Assembly (NCBI GenBank): GCA_020628645.1
Contig: JAHDES010000036.1
Span: forward strand, 1 to 61,465
From: Saprospiraceae bacterium
Lineage (GTDB): Bacteria; Bacteroidota; Bacteroidia; Chitinophagales; Saprospiraceae
DNA: 61,465 nt
Reading direction: 5' to 3'
The first letter of the stretch is position 1, and every line of letters begins with the position of its first letter. A program made the position numbers and the translations under genes. The notes under the pieces are model-generated. The model saw only the letters and a program-made list of their open reading frames with translations. It did no database searches and was not told the DNA's origin. Below are positions 7,739 to 17,625 of this stretch, piece after piece.

Positions 7739-10700
7739 TTAATTTTTTGCGGCAGCTTTTACCCGACTAACGAATGTGTTGGCTGTACCTGTTTCAACTG
7801 CTTGAATTTCAAATTCACCTTCTTTTGACTTTACAATCAATTCTTTAGGTTTCATTCCTGTAAGTTCTTCCATAAAAGAATTATTGTTGGAGGTCAAACT
7901 CAAGATACCTGCTTTGTAACCAAAGAAATAAAAATAATCACTAGGCGATTTGATATACACGTACACCCGATCATCATCATTGGATGGCATTTTAAATTCG
8001 ACATAACATTCCAATAATTTATTGATACTTTCTCCATCAAAATAAGCGAGATGAATTTTTTCATCTGTGCTAATAAAGGATTGATAATCAAAATCCCATT
8101 TCATGGGTAATTTCCCAAAGATAAATGTCTGTTTTAGGGTCTTTTTGGGTAGTTCGAAGAATCCACTTTTCAGTTTAGCAAGAGCATCTGTATATTCTTC
8201 TGGTTTAACCCATTGTGCCAAGGCTTTTTCATAATATTTATCAGAAGATGTATAATTAATATAATCTACATCAAAACTATTCGCCTTCAAATCTGTCATG
8301 ACTATTTTCTTCAGTTTTTCAGGAATATTCATCATGACTCCAGCAAGAAATTCTGCTGTAACAGGAGGAAAAGTAGGAATACTAGTAGTATCTTTTTGAG
8401 TAGAGTAGGCGGTTTCCGCTCGTCCTACTGCTTTGATCACAAAACCATTGGTCAATCCTGAGCCTATGTTATAGGTGCCTTCTGATTTTACACTTCCATC
8501 ACGATTTGAAAAAGTGAGGATATTTCCATGAATTTGATTCGCTACAACACGAGTTGAGTCACCAAAAATAAATGTATCTTCTTCTTTATTATACTTCATA
8601 TGTCCTCTAGTATCAATAATAGGACGATCTTTTCTATAGTATAGAGGCATCATTACCCGAGGATAAATTCGAGCGGATTCTTTACTGAGATATAAGCCAT
8701 TTCGTATTGGGTCACCACGATAATTTTTCGGTTCATCAAAAGAAATGATTAAGTTGTTTTTATCGGCTTCACTATTGATACTAAACCATTCCTTAGAAGG
8801 TAGGATGGGGGAGTCCATACTTGCAAAGCCATCAAAACTTAGATTTTTAGATTCAGCATTTAGAGAAATAGTACCTCGATACTGCGTTTTGACATCAATA
8901 AAAAAGTCATCTTTTGATTCCACTTCTCCAGTTGCACGAGTAACCGTTTTTTTATCGGCACGTTTGCCTTTTCCCACACGTGCCCCAACAATATCTTCAA
9001 ATAGGATTTCTTGTTTACGGTCGCCGATATCATATTGATAATAACCTCTTGCAGTATAGTCTTTTTTACCTTTGACATTAACAGTAGCTTTATTAATGGT
9101 ATGATATTTATTTTCTGTATTACAAACAATGGAGGCATTTTCTAAAGTAGTCATTACCCCACCTTTTTGAATATCTACTTTTCCATCTTCGGGATAAACA
9201 AAGGCATCGCAAGTTTGTATTTCTTCCACCCCTTCGATTTTTAGCTCACTAGTATTTAAATCATAAAAGGCTTCTTTACCATCAAAAAAGAGGGAATCCT
9301 GATCAGGATGAATGGAGGTAAATCGCCCTGGTTTATCAATATCAGTTTTGAAAACAACAGTTTGAGCTTGCATATCCCATGTAAATTCATTCATGGTTGT
9401 TTGATATTGATTAAAAGGCATAGTAGTGACTACATCATCTGCATTGGCAACGAAAGTTCCTTTTTGGTCATCAAAATCAATATCTGATTTTACATTTTGA
9501 GTATCAAAAGCAAAGTTTTCACCTTCTAAGGCTTTAATTTTGACTGCTGTGGTATCTGCTTGAACAGAAAAAGGACCAAAAGAAAACAATTTAGAACGTA
9601 ATTGTCCTTTTGACCAGTCAAAAAGACCGATTCCTTTAACTCCATCTGGGGTAAGTACCAATGTACCTTCTAAAGTATGATCGTTAGCTTTATATAAATT
9701 AAATGGTGCTTCTTCAGAGTATACATACATACTATCCCGATAGGGTTTCCAATCCAATCGTACATCAAAACCTCTCACTTCAGGGACTTGTATTGCACTT
9801 GTACGATCTTCATTTAGATCGAATCGTTCGGCACTACCCACCATTTGTTTGGGTTTAAAAACAATATCTTCTGAATCAATAGATGCGCCTAAATAGGTTA
9901 GATTTCCTTTTGCCAGAAAGCCTTTATTGCTCAAAGAAATTTCTCCTTTATACGTTCCTTTACCAGTATAGGTGGGATATCCTGCTGCAGGTGTTTGAGT
10001 TTGAAAGCCTAAAGATTGATCATCTTCTTGTAAAACAAGTGTTTCTTTAAATGGAGGAAAAATATCAGCAGAAATCATTTGACCTTTAAATGATAAAGCG
10101 TCTGCTAAATAATTATCTAATGAATTAAAACTAAAAGGATCTAATTCAAAATAAAAAGAATCACGTGTGTATACAGTATCTTGCGTTTCAGGTAAATCAT
10201 AATAAACATATGAATTGCCTTTGCTTTGGAAGGACGGAAAAACTGGAATTTTTTCAACACCAGATTTATTTGCAGGTGCATCAATTAAGACGACTCCTTG
10301 TGCATGTTCAATTCGAGAAGCAATAGAAAGAGCTAATTTATTTCCTTTATCGTCTTCTTCTCCAGTAGGGACAAAGAGATCAAAATAACGAACAGAATCC
10401 ATCAAGATGTGATATTTATCATATTCAAAATGGAAATCCTTTCCTGTTAAAGTACTGTAGCCTGCAAATATTTTTCCACCAAAATCCATATCTCGATTTT
10501 GTTTCAATATGACTTGACCACCATAAGGTTTGGCAGCTACTTTTTGAAGCTTACTAAATTCGAGATTATCAACTGCATTGGTTACGAAATCTTTGGTCGA
10601 TAAATCTAAAAATGCATTTAGGCTATCTGTTTCAGATTCCATTCGCAAATAATCATAATCTACTTTTCCTTGGTGTGCATCTGCATAGTGGAATACTTTA

Positions 10701-12265
10701 TCACGTATTTCAACTAATTGTTTATCACTATCATAATTAATAAATCCTTTGGCGACCAAATCATAATATAAACTTTGAGCATTTTCGATGGTATAGCGCG
10801 GATTGATTTTTTTAGCTAAAAATTCAGCATCTAGAATACGATCTCCTTCTCGTTCAGCCACCACTTTTAAAATAGCTAAAGGATTTGTACTAGAAATATT
10901 TTGAAACCGATTGTATTCAGCTTCACTGAAGTAGTCAAAGGATTCAAAGGACGCTTTTTGTTTAGCCGATTTATTAAAACTAATCGTTTTTTTACCAACT
11001 ACAATTCTATTTTCATTTAATAACCAATTAAGACTTTCAGCATCTAAATTCATTTGATGAAAAGAATTGTAAAACGGATTACGATCACTTCCCCTTTTTC
11101 CTCTTGTAAGTCCTAATTCTCGTGTAGCAATATCAAATTTTAAATTGACAGAAGGATGATAAATAGAATCTTGTTCAAAATACAAGGAAGTTTGCACACG
11201 TTCGCCAGCAATACGTTCTCCTTTTCGAATAACGAATTGTTCGGCAGCACAACTAAAAATAGACTTGCCATTCTCGATTAGTCGCATACGTGCAGGATCG
11301 TCTTTCGTACCAAAACCATAAACATTGGTACCTTGTAAGCGGAATCCACCTTGATAACTCAAGCCTCCTCCGACATCATCAATTTTTAATACTCTTTCCT
11401 TAGATTCAAAACGAGGGTAGGAACCTAAATTAGACTTTGTGGTGGCTACTAGTTTATCTTCAAATTTTCCTTCTATTGGACCGTTAGGAAATAAATCTGG
11501 ATAGTATAATTTTGCTTCTGTAACTTCATAAATACTTTTTTTAACTTCTAATTCATAGTCTCCTAACTCCGCATAAATTTCATTTTCTAATTCAAAACGT
11601 CCCCAATTTACTTTTCCTTTTGATCCTCGGAAAAGTAATTCTACAGGATAATAAGTTCCACTAGTTTGTTGTAATGAAATGGTATCTGCTTTGCGTATAC
11701 CTAATAAATCTAACTCCTCATATACAATTTGAGGACCAGAAACTCCATAAGTAAGTTCATATTCATCTGCTATGGCAATCCAAGAGATACCACTTTTAGA
11801 ATATCGTATGGCATTTTGATAAAAAAAATCGTAAGAGAAAGCAAGAAATTCCTTGTAGGGTTTTGTTTTTCTATTTTCTATTCTGGTAAGAATTTCAGTT
11901 AAAACTTCTTGCCAATTTTTGAATCGTTCTTCACCATTTTCAGCTTTTTTTACAATGATCAATGTTTTCAAGTAATTTTCAAAAAAAGGGCTTGCAGTCA
12001 TACGCTGTTCAATCATCAAATTACTTACTGCCTGAATACTGGTAAATTCTTCAGGAGTAAAAGTTCCAGCATTCACATTTTTGGCAAACTCTTTATAAAT
12101 ATCAATTAATACCTTTCGTTTGCTAAAACTCATATATTCCTCCAATTCTTCCAGAAAAGTAGACTTATCAGTAGAAAACTCTTTTAAAGTTTGACTAATA
12201 GAAAGTTGTGGAATAAAAAATAGAAAGGCAAGTAATAAAATATATTTTGTAAATCGAATGACCAT
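7739..12265 (-). CDS. Very large secreted protein of unknown function
   Basis: 1508 residues with a signal peptide ending near SIS-Q (residue 25), so exported. The first 170 residues are helical and contain a YMSFSKRKVLIDIYKEF segment. The rest is mostly beta-rich text with recurring patterns of short charged strands, for example FEGKFEDKL-like, GTYKGEISLSNKGFLAKGNL (about 780-810) and SEGTYNIGSGLTNGFVIKAV (about 1255-1275). The middle and end read like stacked repeats resembling the LptA/OstA or AsmA style of beta-jellyroll, but I see no diagnostic motif. No lipobox and no T9SS sorting domain are visible. It follows prmA by 48 bp and precedes the glycosyltransferase by 33 bp. Proteins of this size and layout occur as uncharacterised proteins in Bacteroidota; the function is unknown. 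Confidence 0.85.
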   Translation of the reverse strand: MVIRFTKYILLLAFLFFIPQLSISQTLKEFSTDKSTFLEELEEYMSFSKRKVLIDIYKEFAKNVNAGTFTPEEFTSIQAVSNLMIEQRMTASPFFENYLKTLIIVKKAENGEERFKNWQEVLTEILTRIENRKTKPYKEFLAFSYDFFYQNAIRYSKSGISWIAIADEYELTYGVSGPQIVYEELDLLGIRKADTISLQQTSGTYYPVELLFRGSKGKVNWGRFELENEIYAELGDYELEVKKSIYEVTEAKLYYPDLFPNGPIEGKFEDKLVATTKSNLGSYPRFESKERVLKIDDVGGGLSYQGGFRLQGTNVYGFGTKDDPARMRLIENGKSIFSCAAEQFVIRKGERIAGERVQTSLYFEQDSIYHPSVNLKFDIATRELGLTRGKRGSDRNPFYNSFHQMNLDAESLNWLLNENRIVVGKKTISFNKSAKQKASFESFDYFSEAEYNRFQNISSTNPLAILKVVAEREGDRILDAEFLAKKINPRYTIENAQSLYYDLVAKGFINYDSDKQLVEIRDKVFHYADAHQGKVDYDYLRMESETDSLNAFLDLSTKDFVTNAVDNLEFSKLQKVAAKPYGGQVILKQNRDMDFGGKIFAGYSTLTGKDFHFEYDKYHILMDSVRYFDLFVPTGEEDDKGNKLALSIASRIEHAQGVVLIDAPANKSGVEKIPVFPSFQSKGNSYVYYDLPETQDTVYTRDSFYFELDPFSFNSLDNYLADALSFKGQMISADIFPPFKETLVLQEDDQSLGFQTQTPAAGYPTYTGKGTYKGEISLSNKGFLAKGNLTYLGASIDSEDIVFKPKQMVGSAERFDLNEDRTSAIQVPEVRGFDVRLDWKPYRDSMYVYSEEAPFNLYKANDHTLEGTLVLTPDGVKGIGLFDWSKGQLRSKLFSFGPFSVQADTTAVKIKALEGENFAFDTQNVKSDIDFDDQKGTFVANADDVVTTMPFNQYQTTMNEFTWDMQAQTVVFKTDIDKPGRFTSIHPDQDSLFFDGKEAFYDLNTSELKIEGVEEIQTCDAFVYPEDGKVDIQKGGVMTTLENASIVCNTENKYHTINKATVNVKGKKDYTARGYYQYDIGDRKQEILFEDIVGARVGKGKRADKKTVTRATGEVESKDDFFIDVKTQYRGTISLNAESKNLSFDGFASMDSPILPSKEWFSINSEADKNNLIISFDEPKNYRGDPIRNGLYLSKESARIYPRVMMPLYYRKDRPIIDTRGHMKYNKEEDTFIFGDSTRVVANQIHGNILTFSNRDGSVKSEGTYNIGSGLTNGFVIKAVGRAETAYSTQKDTTSIPTFPPVTAEFLAGVMMNIPEKLKKIVMTDLKANSFDVDYINYTSSDKYYEKALAQWVKPEEYTDALAKLKSGFFELPKKTLKQTFIFGKLPMKWDFDYQSFISTDEKIHLAYFDGESINKLLECYVEFKMPSNDDDRVYVYIKSPSDYFYFFGYKAGILSLTSNNNSFMEELTGMKPKELIVKSKEGEFEIQAVETGTANTFVSRVKAAAKN

Positions 12266-12313
12266 AGACGGTTGGGAATTTGTATCTTATTAAATCGTAT
12301 CAAAAAAGGGATT

Positions 12314-13135
12314 TTAAGCTGTTAACCACCAGCAGAGCCAGTTGTCTCTTTCTTTCTGCTGTATTAGCGTAAAATTTTGTGCCAATACTGCAGCTTTCAT
12401 GATTTTTTCGTCTTCTTTCAAAAAACCAGAGATCAGTATTTGACCTCCTTTGGGGAGCTTTTTATATAACGTAGAGAGTGAATCTAAAATTACATTTCTA
12501 TTAATATTAGCTAGAATTATATCAAATTTTGCTTCTTTTATTATAGACTGGTCTCCTTCGAACGTATGAATGTTTGAAATTTCATTAATGGCTGCATTTT
12601 CAACTGTATTTTCAAAGGACGCTTTTTCTATATCATTTGCTATAATTTTTTTTGCGCCCAGTTTACTAGCAAGAATAGCTAAAATCCCGGTACCACAACC
12701 ATAATCCCAAACAGATTTATGTTGTAGTTCCATGTCTTGCATAAAATCAATCATCATATAAGTGGTAGCATGATGACCTGTACCAAAAGCCATTTTAGGA
12801 TTAATGACAATATCGTGAGTACTTGAGGGATTTTTTGGATGAAAATCAGCACGTATTGTACAGAATTTCCCAACATGAATTGCCTTAAAATTGGACTCCC
12901 ATCGTTTGTTCCAGTTTTGGTCTGGAATGAAGTGGCTATTGATTTGGAAATCAGTGACTTGTTTGATTTGAATTAAATCTTTTATTAAGTCGTTTGTATG
13001 TAAGTTTGAAGGGATATAAGCATCAAACCCTTTGTCATTTTCTTGAAAACTATCAAAAGGAAATTGGCTAAATAGGGCAATTAAAATTTCTATTTTATTG
13101 CTTGGACAGTTAACTTGATATTGGTAGTAATCCAT
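12314..13135 (-). CDS. prmA: Ribosomal protein L11 methyltransferase PrmA
   Basis: 273 residues. This enzyme methylates ribosomal protein L11 using S-adenosylmethionine. The N-terminal 90 residues match the L11-recognition domain in size. The methylase domain has NPKMAFGTGHHATTYMM (about 112-128, the PrmA substrate loop), the SAM-binding motif WDYGCGTGILAILA (143-156), the acidic ribose contact ANDIE (166-170) and the catalytic-loop motif ILANINRNV (about 207-215). It is first in a minus-strand set that continues into the 1508-residue secreted protein, with 48 bp between them. Confidence 0.95.
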   Translation of the reverse strand: MDYYQYQVNCPSNKIEILIALFSQFPFDSFQENDKGFDAYIPSNLHTNDLIKDLIQIKQVTDFQINSHFIPDQNWNKRWESNFKAIHVGKFCTIRADFHPKNPSSTHDIVINPKMAFGTGHHATTYMMIDFMQDMELQHKSVWDYGCGTGILAILASKLGAKKIIANDIEKASFENTVENAAINEISNIHTFEGDQSIIKEAKFDIILANINRNVILDSLSTLYKKLPKGGQILISGFLKEDEKIMKAAVLAQNFTLIQQKERDNWLCWWLTA

Positions 13136-13193
13136 TTAAATTGAATGTTTTCGTAAAAGTAATCAATTCAACTTAAATACGCTAGAAAAAAGA

Positions 13194-13225
13194 AAGGCAC
13201 ACTTTTTAACAGAAAGGTGTGCCTT
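13194..13225 (-). terminator. Intrinsic terminator after the DUF547 gene
   Basis: A 13-bp stem (13194-13206 pairing with 13213-13225) has a 6-base loop. On the minus strand the stem is followed by a T-rich tail (complement of 13184-13193), so it ends transcription from the DUF547 gene before prmA. Confidence 0.85.
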
Positions 13226-13249
13226 ATGAGGGGGCTAAGTGGACTTGAA

Positions 13250-14410
13250 TTATTGATTCAAGTCCCAATCATATTCTTTATACGTCACTTTTGCATTAGG
13301 ATCAATTTTAGTGGTTGAATATTTATTTAAATAATCAATTAAGTTACCAAAATCAACAGCATACCATTCAAATATTTTAGAAATTTCAATTTCATTTTTA
13401 CTGATAGAATTGAAAGAAGAATTGTTGATAAATGCAGTAGCTTGTTTATCAAAATAAGTATTCAAATTGTTTTCAGTCCATGCACGATTGAGAAGTGTAG
13501 GGCAAGATTTAGCAGCACAATTTACAGCAAAATGAATACGGGCATCCTGAAATTGAGGACGCAAAATATCATTTTCGATATTATTTAAACTATAGGTTTT
13601 ATCGCCCAATTTTATCCATTTTTTATCCCAGGGTTTACCGCCATCTAGCTTCATGATTGAGGATAAAGGATAATTATCAACGATCAATTTTATTGTAAAT
13701 GCATTATAGGCATTGATCCAGTAAGCCATTTTTTTCTTTCGATTCCAATCCGACTGAATGGGGTTATCCATTAATGTTTTCAAATAAGTATCTAAAGCAG
13801 CTTGATCTCCTTTAAAACCAGCATAATTTACCCTGCCACCAAGACTAACATACTTTTGTAATAAAGCATCCCATCCTTTATGTAAAAATTCTGCGACCGT
13901 TGGTTCTACAGTAGTTGTTTTAGCTGACTTTGGTGAAGTTGAAATAGTAGGTTGAGTCATTCCTTGTTCAATTTGCTCAAGGGATATTGATTTCTGGGGT
14001 GAATTATTGGTTCGTGTGGATGTCGTTGTAGTGTTTGAGCTACTACTTGCTTTAGGAGGTAGTTGTTGATTAGTAGAAGATGAACTAGGAGATTCTCCTT
14101 TTATCACTCCAATGCTTTTTCCGGGAGGAGCAGAAGAAGAAGCTCTTTTTGTTGAGACATTGCTTATGGTAGGTTGTTTCATATCACTAATATCAATCAC
14201 TACTTTATCATCTTTACCTTGTTTTAAAATTTTATTAGAGGCTTGTGTAGATGTGCGATTATTAGCTGAAGTTATTTTGGTCTGTGCTTGTTTTGAAGTA
14301 GTTATCTTATCTTTCTGAGAAGTTTCTATTTTTCCTGTGGAACTAGTATCAGATTGACAAGCTATGAATGTAAATAAGAGTAGGGGTAAAAAGAGTGTGT
14401 ACTTCTTCAT
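13250..14410 (-). CDS. DUF547 lipoprotein with long low-complexity linker
   Basis: 386 residues. The signal has lipobox FIAC (about residue 18). Residues 20-165 are Ser/Thr/Gln/Lys/Pro-rich low complexity, with runs such as SSSSTNQQLPPKASSSSNTT. A DUF547 domain then fills about 170-380: WDALLQKYVSLGGRVNYAGF, AYWINAYNAFTIKLIVDNYP, HFAVNCAAKSCP and FEWYAVDFG. The conserved Asn, His and Cys residues of that family (N in INAYNAF, H and C in HFAVNCAAKSCP) are present; the fold is thought to be papain-like/transglutaminase-like, but activity is not established. The linker looks like a cell-wall or surface spacer. It is transcribed alone and ended by the hairpin at 13194. Confidence 0.87.
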   Translation of the reverse strand: MKKYTLFLPLLLFTFIACQSDTSSTGKIETSQKDKITTSKQAQTKITSANNRTSTQASNKILKQGKDDKVVIDISDMKQPTISNVSTKRASSSAPPGKSIGVIKGESPSSSSTNQQLPPKASSSSNTTTTSTRTNNSPQKSISLEQIEQGMTQPTISTSPKSAKTTTVEPTVAEFLHKGWDALLQKYVSLGGRVNYAGFKGDQAALDTYLKTLMDNPIQSDWNRKKKMAYWINAYNAFTIKLIVDNYPLSSIMKLDGGKPWDKKWIKLGDKTYSLNNIENDILRPQFQDARIHFAVNCAAKSCPTLLNRAWTENNLNTYFDKQATAFINNSSFNSISKNEIEISKIFEWYAVDFGNLIDYLNKYSTTKIDPNAKVTYKEYDWDLNQ

Positions 14411-14798
14411 CTGTTTATTTTATTTTCTTAAAGTAGTTTCTATAAAAATTGCTTGTTCAGACAAGCGTAGCGTACTGAAAATATCTATTTATATTAGTAC
14501 AGATAATTCATAAAAAAGGAATTATTTTTCTGTATAAACCCTATTTATTTTGTAGATGTTGCGTAAAGTATAAAAAGATGTTCCAAAGCGGACAATTTTA
14601 GATTGAAATTTGAAGTTTATGCAGACCTAATTAAAAGTTGTTTTCAATAATTGATAAAGTCTTGCTATCAAAAATACGTTCTAATACTCTAATTTATTTT
14701 TACATCAAACTTATGGTTTAAACCAATAATTTAGTGATATTCAGGAACAAAACAATTATCTTTGATCGTTAGTTTTCTGGATCAAACAAAGAAGAATT
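14411..14798. other. Divergent intergenic region
   Basis: 388 bases with no gene that I can support. It lies between the DUF547 gene and cca and holds the cca promoter candidate at 14757-14764. No exact promoter box is visible for the DUF547 gene. Confidence 0.5.
14757..14764 (+). promoter_or_regulatory. Promoter -7 box for cca
   Basis: TATCTTTG matches the Bacteroidota -7 consensus TAnnTTTG exactly. It lies 34 bp before the TTG start, which would put transcription start about 28 bases upstream. No clean TTG -33 box lies at the usual spacing. Confidence 0.5.
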
Positions 14799-16220
14799 TT
14801 GATTTTTGATATTCAAAAGCACGAACGGGCTATATTTAAAATAATAAAAGAGACGGCGAACTCATTAGGTTTCCCAACTTATGTGGTAGGCGGTTATGTA
14901 CGAGATCGTTTATTAGGTCGCCCATCAAAGGATATGGATATTGTTTGTGTTGGTAGTGGCATAAAACTAGCAGAAGCTGTTGCTGCTAATTTGCGTCCTC
15001 GACCAAGAGTAGCGGTATATCGTCGTTTTGGTACAGCTATGCTTAAACATCGTGACCTAGAAATTGAATTTGTGGGTGCTCGTAGAGAATCTTATCGTCA
15101 CGATTCTAGGAAGCCTACAGTTGAAGAAGGGACATTGGAAGATGACCAGAATCGTAGAGACTTTACCATTAATGCTTTGGCGGTTAGTCTAAATGAAGCA
15201 AATTTTGGTGAAATCATTGATCCTTTTGGAGGGATTTATCATCTTGAGCAAAAGTTAATTAAAACACCACTCGAACCGGGGAAAACCTTCTCAGATGATC
15301 CATTACGTATGATGCGAGCCATCCGTTTTGCTACTCAACTCAACTTTACAATAGCACCACTTACGCTTGAAACAATAAAAAAAATTAATAAACGAATAAA
15401 TATTGTTTCCTTTGAGCGTATTACAATAGAACTAAATAAAATTTTAGCTTCAGATCGACCGTCGATAGGATTTAAATTATTATTCGATACTGGTTTATTG
15501 CACATTATTTTTCCTGAAATGGCCGCATTACATGGGGTAGATTATAAAAATGGAAAAGGGCATAAAGATAATTTTTATCACACGCTTGAAGTAGTGGATA
15601 ATCTTTGTAAAAAAACAGATGATTTGTGGCTTCGATGGGCTGCTGTCATGCATGATATTGCCAAGCCTCCCACCAAACGATTTGATGATACACATGGATG
15701 GACATTTCATGGGCATGAAGCATTAGGTGCAGCAATGACTCCTCGAATTTTTCGTAAATTAAAACTTCCACTTGATCAAAAAATGAAATATGTACAAAAA
15801 TTAGTACGTCTTCATTTACGTCCTATTTCTTTGACAAAAGAGAATATCACAGATTCAGCTATTCGTCGATTACTATTTGAAGCAGGTGATGATATTGATG
15901 ATTTGATGTTATTATGTGAAGCGGACATCACTTCTAAAAACCCTAAAAAAGTAAAACGTTATTTGCAAAATTATGAACTTGTTCGAGAACGTTTAAAAAT
16001 AGTTGAAGAGAAGGATCATCTTAGAAATTGGCAACCTCCGATCACAGGAGAATATATTATGAATACCTTTAAAATTCGTCCTTCTCGTACAGTTGGCATC
16101 ATAAAAAATGCAATTCGAGAAGCCATTTTAGATGGAGATATTGAAAATAATTTTGACGCTGCTAATGAATTTATGTTAGCAAAAGGAAAAGAATTAGGTT
16201 TGGAGATTGAGCATTCCTAA
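14799..16220 (+). CDS. cca: CCA-adding tRNA nucleotidyltransferase with HD domain
   Basis: 473 residues. It adds or repairs the 3' CCA end of tRNAs. The head domain has TYVVGGYVRDRLLGR (about 26-40), the metal-binding KDMDIVCVG (about 44-52), the RRDFTINALA motif (about 114-123) and the template motif DDPLRMMRAIRFATQL (about 166-181). A HD domain follows at about 253-340 (GHKDNFYHTLEVVD, WAAVMHDIAKP, HGHEALGA). The reading frame begins at TTG; there is no ATG before the VGG motif, and the N-terminal sequence up to it has family length, so TTG is the likely start. It converges on the helicase gene with 10 bp between stops. Confidence 0.92.
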   Translation: MIFDIQKHERAIFKIIKETANSLGFPTYVVGGYVRDRLLGRPSKDMDIVCVGSGIKLAEAVAANLRPRPRVAVYRRFGTAMLKHRDLEIEFVGARRESYRHDSRKPTVEEGTLEDDQNRRDFTINALAVSLNEANFGEIIDPFGGIYHLEQKLIKTPLEPGKTFSDDPLRMMRAIRFATQLNFTIAPLTLETIKKINKRINIVSFERITIELNKILASDRPSIGFKLLFDTGLLHIIFPEMAALHGVDYKNGKGHKDNFYHTLEVVDNLCKKTDDLWLRWAAVMHDIAKPPTKRFDDTHGWTFHGHEALGAAMTPRIFRKLKLPLDQKMKYVQKLVRLHLRPISLTKENITDSAIRRLLFEAGDDIDDLMLLCEADITSKNPKKVKRYLQNYELVRERLKIVEEKDHLRNWQPPITGEYIMNTFKIRPSRTVGIIKNAIREAILDGDIENNFDAANEFMLAKGKELGLEIEHS

Positions 16221-16230
16221 TGCTATAGTG

Positions 16231-17475
16231 TTATTTTCTTCCTCTGCTTTTATTGTTTCGTCTACCTCTACCACCTCCTTTGCCTCGATTTCGTCCATAG
16301 CGTTTTCCTCCTGATTTTCGTTTCTGTGTTTCATATTTAGGGCCTTCACCAAGGTGTTCAGGTAAGGGTGATTTATGGATTTCAGTTTCTAATAATGATT
16401 CAATGCGCATAAATTTATACACATCCTCTTCATTGATAAAGGTAAGTGCCACACCTGTACTATCTGCTCTTGCTGTACGACCAATACGATGTACATAATC
16501 TTCTGCATCAGAAGGAACTTCATAATTGATAACTAAGCCAATTTCTTTAATGTCAATACCTCGTGCTAAAATATCTGTAGCAACAAGTATTTGTACTTTT
16601 TTATTTTTGAAATCAAGTAAAGCGGTTTCTCGATCTTGTTGTTCTAGATCAGAGGAGATACCTAGTGCAGGGAAACCTTCTCGTTTGAGTCGCCCTGTAA
16701 TTTCGCTCACCCTGCGCTTTGTAGAGGTAAAGATGATAATACTTTGATAATTGGTTTTTCCTTTAAGAAGATGAACGATTAACTCAATTTTCTGATGGTC
16801 ATGTGCCAAATAAGCAGCCTGTAAAATTCCTTCAGCAGGTTTTGAAATCGCGATATTAATTTGAGTAGGATCTTGTAATAATTTCTTTGCTAATTGTCGA
16901 ATTTTAGAAGGCATGGTAGCCGAGAAAAGTAAGGTTTGTCTTTCTTTAGGAATATGATCAACAATTGTAATAATATCATTGAAAAATCCCATATCAAGCA
17001 TTCGATCTGCTTCGTCTAAGATGAGTGTTTGTATATGATCGAACTTCACATACCCCATATTCAAATGAGCTATTAAACGCCCTGGGGTTGCAATAACGAT
17101 ATCAGCTCCTTTAATAAGCGCTTTCTTTTGCTGATCCCAACTTTGGCTATCGCCACCTCCATAAACAGGAATAGAACTTACACCAACAAAATATCCTAAA
17201 GCTTCCACTTGATGGTCAATTTGTATGGCGAGTTCCCGCGTGGGAGCAATGACAAGTGTATGTACATGAGGGCTAGGATTTACAGCTATTTTATGTAAAA
17301 TAGGAAGTAAAAAAGCTGCCGTTTTTCCTGTACCTGTTTGAGCGCATGCAATCATGTCCTTATCTTCAAGAATCAGTGGAATGGCTTGTTCTTGAATAGG
17401 AGTGGGTGTTTCAAAACCCATACTATCTAGCGCATCATTGAGGGTGTCGGTGAAATTAAATATGGAGAAAGACAA
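16231..17475 (-). CDS. DEAD-box RNA helicase (RhlE-like)
   Basis: 414 residues; ATP-dependent RNA helicase. Motifs in order: Q motif FETPTPIQEQAI (21-32), AQTGTGKT (45-52), PTRELA (78-83), TPGR (130-133), DEAD (154-157), SAT (185-187), then RGID and HRIGRTAR in the second RecA domain. The C-terminal 40 residues are Arg/Gly/Lys-rich (for example KSGGKRYGRNRGKGGGRGRR), typical of an RNA-binding tail. RhlE subfamily fits best, but DeaD/CsdA-like use in cold adaptation or ribosome assembly is possible. It converges on cca. Confidence 0.93.
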   Translation of the reverse strand: MSFSIFNFTDTLNDALDSMGFETPTPIQEQAIPLILEDKDMIACAQTGTGKTAAFLLPILHKIAVNPSPHVHTLVIAPTRELAIQIDHQVEALGYFVGVSSIPVYGGGDSQSWDQQKKALIKGADIVIATPGRLIAHLNMGYVKFDHIQTLILDEADRMLDMGFFNDIITIVDHIPKERQTLLFSATMPSKIRQLAKKLLQDPTQINIAISKPAEGILQAAYLAHDHQKIELIVHLLKGKTNYQSIIIFTSTKRRVSEITGRLKREGFPALGISSDLEQQDRETALLDFKNKKVQILVATDILARGIDIKEIGLVINYEVPSDAEDYVHRIGRTARADSTGVALTFINEEDVYKFMRIESLLETEIHKSPLPEHLGEGPKYETQKRKSGGKRYGRNRGKGGGRGRRNNKSRGRK

Positions 17476-17565
17476 TGGTTCTTATTTTCAGTTTGATCTA
17501 CAAATAGGATGGGGCTTTTTGTAGAAGGAATAATTAAAAGGGACATAAACTATGCCCAAAAACAC

Positions 17566-17599
17566 AATAAGAGGATTTACATTTGTAAACCCTCTTATT
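17566..17599 (-). terminator. Hairpin terminator after the peptidoglycan-binding gene
   Basis: A 15-bp stem with one A-C mismatch (17566-17580 with 17585-17599) and a 4-base loop. It lies 26 bp after the stop of the minus-strand gene, and a moderately T-rich tract follows on that strand. Confidence 0.75.
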
Positions 17600-17625
17600 G
17601 ATAAATATAAATATTAAGCAATAAA

